From Tenacibaculum sp. M341 (GTDB taxonomy: Bacteria; Bacteroidota; Bacteroidia; Flavobacteriales; Flavobacteriaceae), in NCBI RefSeq assembly GCF_004337695.1, contig NZ_SJXJ01000011.1, positions 62,001 to 126,000 on the forward strand: a DNA stretch of 64,000 bases. The letters are read 5' to 3'. Under the pieces are notes generated by a model, which did no database searches, was not told the DNA's origin, and was given only the letters and a program-made list of their open reading frames with translations. The position numbers were made by a program, and so were the translations under genes. The number at the start of each line of letters is the position of its first letter. Within the stretch, counting starts at the first letter, position 1. Below, piece after piece: positions 60,968 to 64,000 of the stretch.

Positions 60968-61546
60968 TTAATTTTTTGTCCAACTTAATTTTTTAGACAG
61001 TGGTTTTCTTTTTCTATTCCCAATTTCTATTCCCTCTCTTAAATGTCCCATCATAAAAAGTCCTAAGAATTTCTCTCCTTCTTCTAATGGAATTCTCTTC
61101 CCATATTCCATAGTTGCTTCAGCAGTATCCCAATAACAACCAATATTTAGTGTTGTACAGCTTAGCCACATATTTTGTACAGCACATGAAATTGCTGCTA
61201 TCTCTTCCCATTCTGGTAACTGTGCTCTTTTACTTGGTTGAAAAATAACAGCTAACAACGTAGCATTTTTAGCATAACTTTTAGTTGCTTCATAACGTTC
61301 GTTAGAAAATTGCTCTTCAGTATATAATTCTCTATAATAATCTGCCATAAACTCTCCCAATTCATTTTGATGAACTCCCTCTAAAACAACAAACCTCCAT
61401 GGTTGAGTTAATTTATGTGTAGGTGCCCACAAGGCATTAGATACAATCTTTTCAACTGTAGCTTTATCTATTTTTTCTTCAGTAAAGTCGTATGCATATG
61501 TTGTCCTTCTCTCTCTAATTAAGTTAGATATTGTTTCAAAAGTCAT
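60968..61546 (-). CDS. Nitroreductase-family flavoprotein
   Basis: A 192-residue FMN-dependent oxidoreductase. Seen are the N-terminal RRTTYAYDF and WAPTHKLTQPWRFVVLEG blocks, then SCAVQNMWLSCTTLNIGCYW and the final FMMGHLREGIEIGNRKRKPL, all standard for the family. It should act as a homodimer with NAD(P)H. It lies 10 bp after the siderophore synthetase gene in one operon. A possible task is reduction of iron or of a quinone; no siderophore step is known to need it. Confidence 0.88.
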   Translation of the reverse strand: MTFETISNLIRERRTTYAYDFTEEKIDKATVEKIVSNALWAPTHKLTQPWRFVVLEGVHQNELGEFMADYYRELYTEEQFSNERYEATKSYAKNATLLAVIFQPSKRAQLPEWEEIAAISCAVQNMWLSCTTLNIGCYWDTAEATMEYGKRIPLEEGEKFLGLFMMGHLREGIEIGNRKRKPLSKKLSWTKN

Positions 61547-61556
61547 ATTGCTATTA

Positions 61557-63377
61557 TTAAGCTTTTTCCGCTACTAAAGATGTAGGTCTTAATTTTTTAA
61601 ACTTTGCTAATGGATTCTGCAACGTTCCTACTAATTTTAAGCTTTCAATAGGATCAGCCAAACTCAACATTTGTTTGGTATTTCCTAACTGTAATCTGTT
61701 TAAACAACAACGATCAAACTCATCTACAAACAAATCATATCGTTTATATTTATCATTAAATTCTGGATGCTGCTCTTGATATTTATGTACGCAATTTGCT
61801 ACTAATTGCCAAAAATTATGTTCTGAAAAGTTGATATGTGTTTGTAATTGTTGAGACATAAATCTGAAAAAACAATCAAAAACATCTGTGAAAATAGATA
61901 AGATTTTCATTTTATCTGAAGTTTTAGTGTACAGTCTGTCAACATGCTCAGGTAAATTCATTGCTTCATTAAAAACAATTACTTCTTCTGTAATATCTTT
62001 CATTAAAACATAAACAGGTGTATCTTCCTCTAACACCATTATTAAGTTTTCCCCATGAGGCATAAACACAAACTCATACTTGTAAAAACAATGTAATAAA
62101 GGTGCTAAATATGCTTCTAAATAACGTTCAATCCAAGTGGTTACTCCGTATGGAGACTTTTCTACTAGTGATGCTAATAATGAACCTCCTTGATAATCTT
62201 CATGAAGCAACGCAGCCATGGTTAACACACGTTGATTAGATGTTATTTTAACAAATGGACTTTCTCTCCATAATGCTGATAGCATTTTATTATGCGGATT
62301 CGTTTTTCCTAATACTTCGTAGTAATGATTTTGATATCCAACAGTAGCTACTTCACCTAACATGGTAAAACCATTTTCTAATAAATAATCATCTTCCGCT
62401 AATAAATTAGTAATCCACTCGGTAATAGGCGGTGTACTTTGCATGTAATACGGAGATAATCCACGCATGAACCCCATATTTAAAATAGAAAGAGCTGTTT
62501 TTGTGTAAAGTCTATCAGGATTTGTAACATTAAACAATGTTCTAATAGACTGCTGTGCAGAATATTCATCGTTACTTTCGCCTACCAACACAATATTTTT
62601 CTGTGCAATGTCTGCTGCAAATACATGAATAATCTTATTTGTCCATTGCCACGGATGAACTGGCATAAATAAATAATCATCTGTATTTAACTGAGCTTCC
62701 TTTAATACTTGATAAAAAGTATAGACTGATTTTTCTCCTAACTCACTATTGATTAAAGTTTCGTACTTATAATCTCTAGTACCTGTATATACAGCATATT
62801 TTTTATGAACTGCAATCCATAAAATTTTAAATGGTTGATTGGTTTCTGGTGCATATGCATGATAATCATTAGCATTAAAACCAATTCTTCCGTTATTAGC
62901 CACAAAACAAGGATGGCCTTCTGTCATTCCATGTTCAATTTCTTGAAAACTTTTAGTCGCTAAATCTGTTGCAGAAAATTGTTCGTTTGCTAATTTATAT
63001 GCCGCCCCAAAAAGTGTACTTGTTATTTCTTCTAAATAAGTAGCTAAAAACTCATCTGGTATTCCTAATGTTTGTTTAAACTCAGTAATAAAATGAATAG
63101 CATCTAATTGAATTTCATTTTTTTCTTTATCTAATTTCTGAATACTTTCAACATCTACAAACCAATGATCTAATAAGAACTTCTGTGCTCTAAATTGATA
63201 TGTAAAACTCTCTCCATCGGTTACTAATTCGTAATAATTCCAACTACTTTCTTCTTTAAGAAAAACAGGTTCAAAAATCAGTTCGTGAGAAAACTCACTA
63301 ATCGATTTTTTTATTAAGTTTCTATTTACAACTTTCCAATGATTTGGTTGTAAATGTGATATATTTTGGTTGTTCAT
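61557..63377 (-). CDS. NRPS-independent siderophore synthetase (IucA/IucC, DesD-like)
   Basis: A 606-residue NIS synthetase. The ATP/substrate motif EGHPCFVANNGRIGFNANDY is of the DesD/AlcC/BibC kind (type C), which joins and cyclises N-hydroxy-N-succinyl-diamines to desferrioxamine or bisucaberin. Further family blocks are FMPVHPWQWTNKI, STPPITEWITNLL and the C-terminal FhuF-like part with EFVFMPHGENLIMVLE. Length agrees with DesD (about 590-600). Its partner is the acetyltransferase gene at the right edge, 171 bp away. The upstream genes expected for such a pathway (diamine decarboxylase and flavin monooxygenase) would lie beyond the window. Confidence 0.93.
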   Translation of the reverse strand: MNNQNISHLQPNHWKVVNRNLIKKSISEFSHELIFEPVFLKEESSWNYYELVTDGESFTYQFRAQKFLLDHWFVDVESIQKLDKEKNEIQLDAIHFITEFKQTLGIPDEFLATYLEEITSTLFGAAYKLANEQFSATDLATKSFQEIEHGMTEGHPCFVANNGRIGFNANDYHAYAPETNQPFKILWIAVHKKYAVYTGTRDYKYETLINSELGEKSVYTFYQVLKEAQLNTDDYLFMPVHPWQWTNKIIHVFAADIAQKNIVLVGESNDEYSAQQSIRTLFNVTNPDRLYTKTALSILNMGFMRGLSPYYMQSTPPITEWITNLLAEDDYLLENGFTMLGEVATVGYQNHYYEVLGKTNPHNKMLSALWRESPFVKITSNQRVLTMAALLHEDYQGGSLLASLVEKSPYGVTTWIERYLEAYLAPLLHCFYKYEFVFMPHGENLIMVLEEDTPVYVLMKDITEEVIVFNEAMNLPEHVDRLYTKTSDKMKILSIFTDVFDCFFRFMSQQLQTHINFSEHNFWQLVANCVHKYQEQHPEFNDKYKRYDLFVDEFDRCCLNRLQLGNTKQMLSLADPIESLKLVGTLQNPLAKFKKLRPTSLVAEKA

Positions 63378-63385
63378 TTTTTTCT

Positions 63386-63439
63386 ATTATCAGTAATCAT
63401 TAATCAATTATCAATGATGTCATACAATTATCAGTAATC
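63386..63439. repeat. AT-rich short repeats in the gap before the siderophore synthetase gene
   Basis: ATTATCAGTAATC occurs at 63386-63398 and 63427-63439, with a related GGTAATCAG just after and a partly inverted relative (CACCGATAATTGATCATTG) near 63536-63554. The sequences could be a leader structure or a decayed repeat family. No gene is present in 63378-63548. Confidence 0.45.
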
Positions 63440-63548
63440 GGTAATCAGCTATTAATTAAGTTAACTTTGTTTTATGGCTTTTCACTTACGTTTTGTAACT
63501 CTTTAATATTTCAATTATTAAAATTGAACACTGATCACCGATAATTGA

Positions 63549-64000
63549 TCATTGCAAAAACTCTTCTCTTGTACAAAAAGCTAAACTTGCTGTTTTGTGA
63601 GGTAATTCTATCTCTTTTTGATAAACAAATCCTGCTTTTTTATTAAGTACATGAATCTTTTCATTATTCTTATCTGGCTCTACCACTACTCTGTTTACAA
63701 AATCTAAACTGAAAAAATAGTGCATTACTGTAGAAAATACATGCCAAGTAAATTGCGGAATTCTTTTTTCTGCTGGTGCTACTAATATGTGCATCCCATA
63801 ATCATCATCTAATGCTTCGTAATGTTCTGCAATAACATCTTCAGATGCTTTATAACGTTCCATCAAAAAAATTGGATTTCCATTTAACTCTCCGATGTAA
63901 GTATGATGATTTGGGTCTTCTTCTATCTCTTGATAAGCTGCCTTTACCTCTTCTTTAGTTTGATCTAACATTCCCCAATATTTAGCATACGGTTTAGTTA
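63549..64000 (-). CDS. Siderophore-type acyltransferase (GNAT, IucB/DesC-like), partial
   Basis: The 3' part of a GNAT-family N-acyltransferase of the Acetyltransf_8 kind used in hydroxamate siderophore synthesis. An ATG at 63971 is not the true start: the frame stays open to the window edge, reading TKPYAKYWGM ahead of it, and the family typically has ...YWGMQ... well inside the protein. The visible ~150 residues include FLMERY, the DYGMHILVAP strand and VEPDKNNEKIHVLNKKAGFVYQKEI (acetyl-CoA site region). It acylates an N-hydroxylated diamine before the NIS synthetase joins units. It probably begins the operon's visible part. Confidence 0.85.
   Translation of the reverse strand, partial: TKPYAKYWGMLDQTKEEVKAAYQEIEEDPNHHTYIGELNGNPIFLMERYKASEDVIAEHYEALDDDYGMHILVAPAEKRIPQFTWHVFSTVMHYFFSLDFVNRVVVEPDKNNEKIHVLNKKAGFVYQKEIELPHKTASLAFCTREEFLQ

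Noticed and set aside
1-64000. Mobile element, prophage, integrase or tRNA gene
   Set aside because: No transposase, integrase, phage structural gene, long terminal inverted repeats or tRNA cloverleaf was recognised by eye.

Overview
The window is about 31% GC chromosomal DNA from a member of the Bacteroidota, most likely a marine Flavobacteriaceae of the Tenacibaculum/Polaribacter type. This rests on the AT-rich composition, SusC/SusD pairs, carboxypeptidase-like N-terminal domains on outer-membrane receptors, signal peptides ending in ...AQ, LytTR regulators, promoter boxes resembling TAnnTTTG, and an intergenic repeat of a type I associate with marine flavobacteria. The genus is inference. 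No rRNA, tRNA, CRISPR array, transposase or prophage gene was recognised.

Layout. 1-8.4 kb is housekeeping and envelope: the 5' part of menA, a two-gene iron-sulfur redox module, an MCE/MlaD lipid-transport protein, a zinc amidase with SPOR domain, an LptD-like protein and RidA. 8.4-15 kb has an unexpected LipL32-family protein, gapA, a small coiled-coil protein and pfkA, a sodium/solute symporter, an AraC-type regulator and a peroxiredoxin-like protein. 15.2-21.5 kb has a dispersed phosphorelay (receiver, four-PAS kinase, Hpt, LytTR regulator) and a DUF255 protein.

21.5-42.3 kb is a polysaccharide/oligosaccharide utilisation locus. A SusC/SusD pair leads a long minus-strand run: VCBS/ASPIC lipoprotein, SMP-30-like lactonase, GH3 glucosidase, a fused gluconokinase/6-phosphogluconate dehydrogenase, a GntP permease, a GPH-type sugar transporter with a large periplasmic insert, a truncated epimerase remnant and a Cip1-like lipoprotein. 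A divergent AraC regulator and a second GH3 enzyme lie on the plus strand. The gene set suggests import of beta-linked glucosides, periplasmic hydrolysis, and a gluconate branch feeding the pentose phosphate pathway. Oxidised (aldonic-acid-ended) glucans are a possible substrate.

42.3-50.5 kb is the most unusual part. A 765-bp intergenic stretch holds REP-like repeats and a hairpin with a G9 tract. A two-gene operon follows: a SusC-like barrel that has lost its Ton box and plug, and a 1519-residue alpha-2-macroglobulin-like protein with a thioester motif that carries a Ton box plus SusC-type plug in its middle. I read this as a plug domain moved in trans from a SusC transporter to a macroglobulin, and know of no characterised example.

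50.5-64 kb is iron related: a DUF3592-like membrane protein, a PepSY reductase-like protein with two small membrane proteins, a TonB-dependent siderophore receptor with a divergent AraC regulator, and a hydroxamate siderophore operon (acetyltransferase, IucA/IucC-type synthetase, nitroreductase) ending in acyltransferase, hydrolase and fatty-acid-hydroxylase genes. The acetyltransferase gene runs off the right edge.
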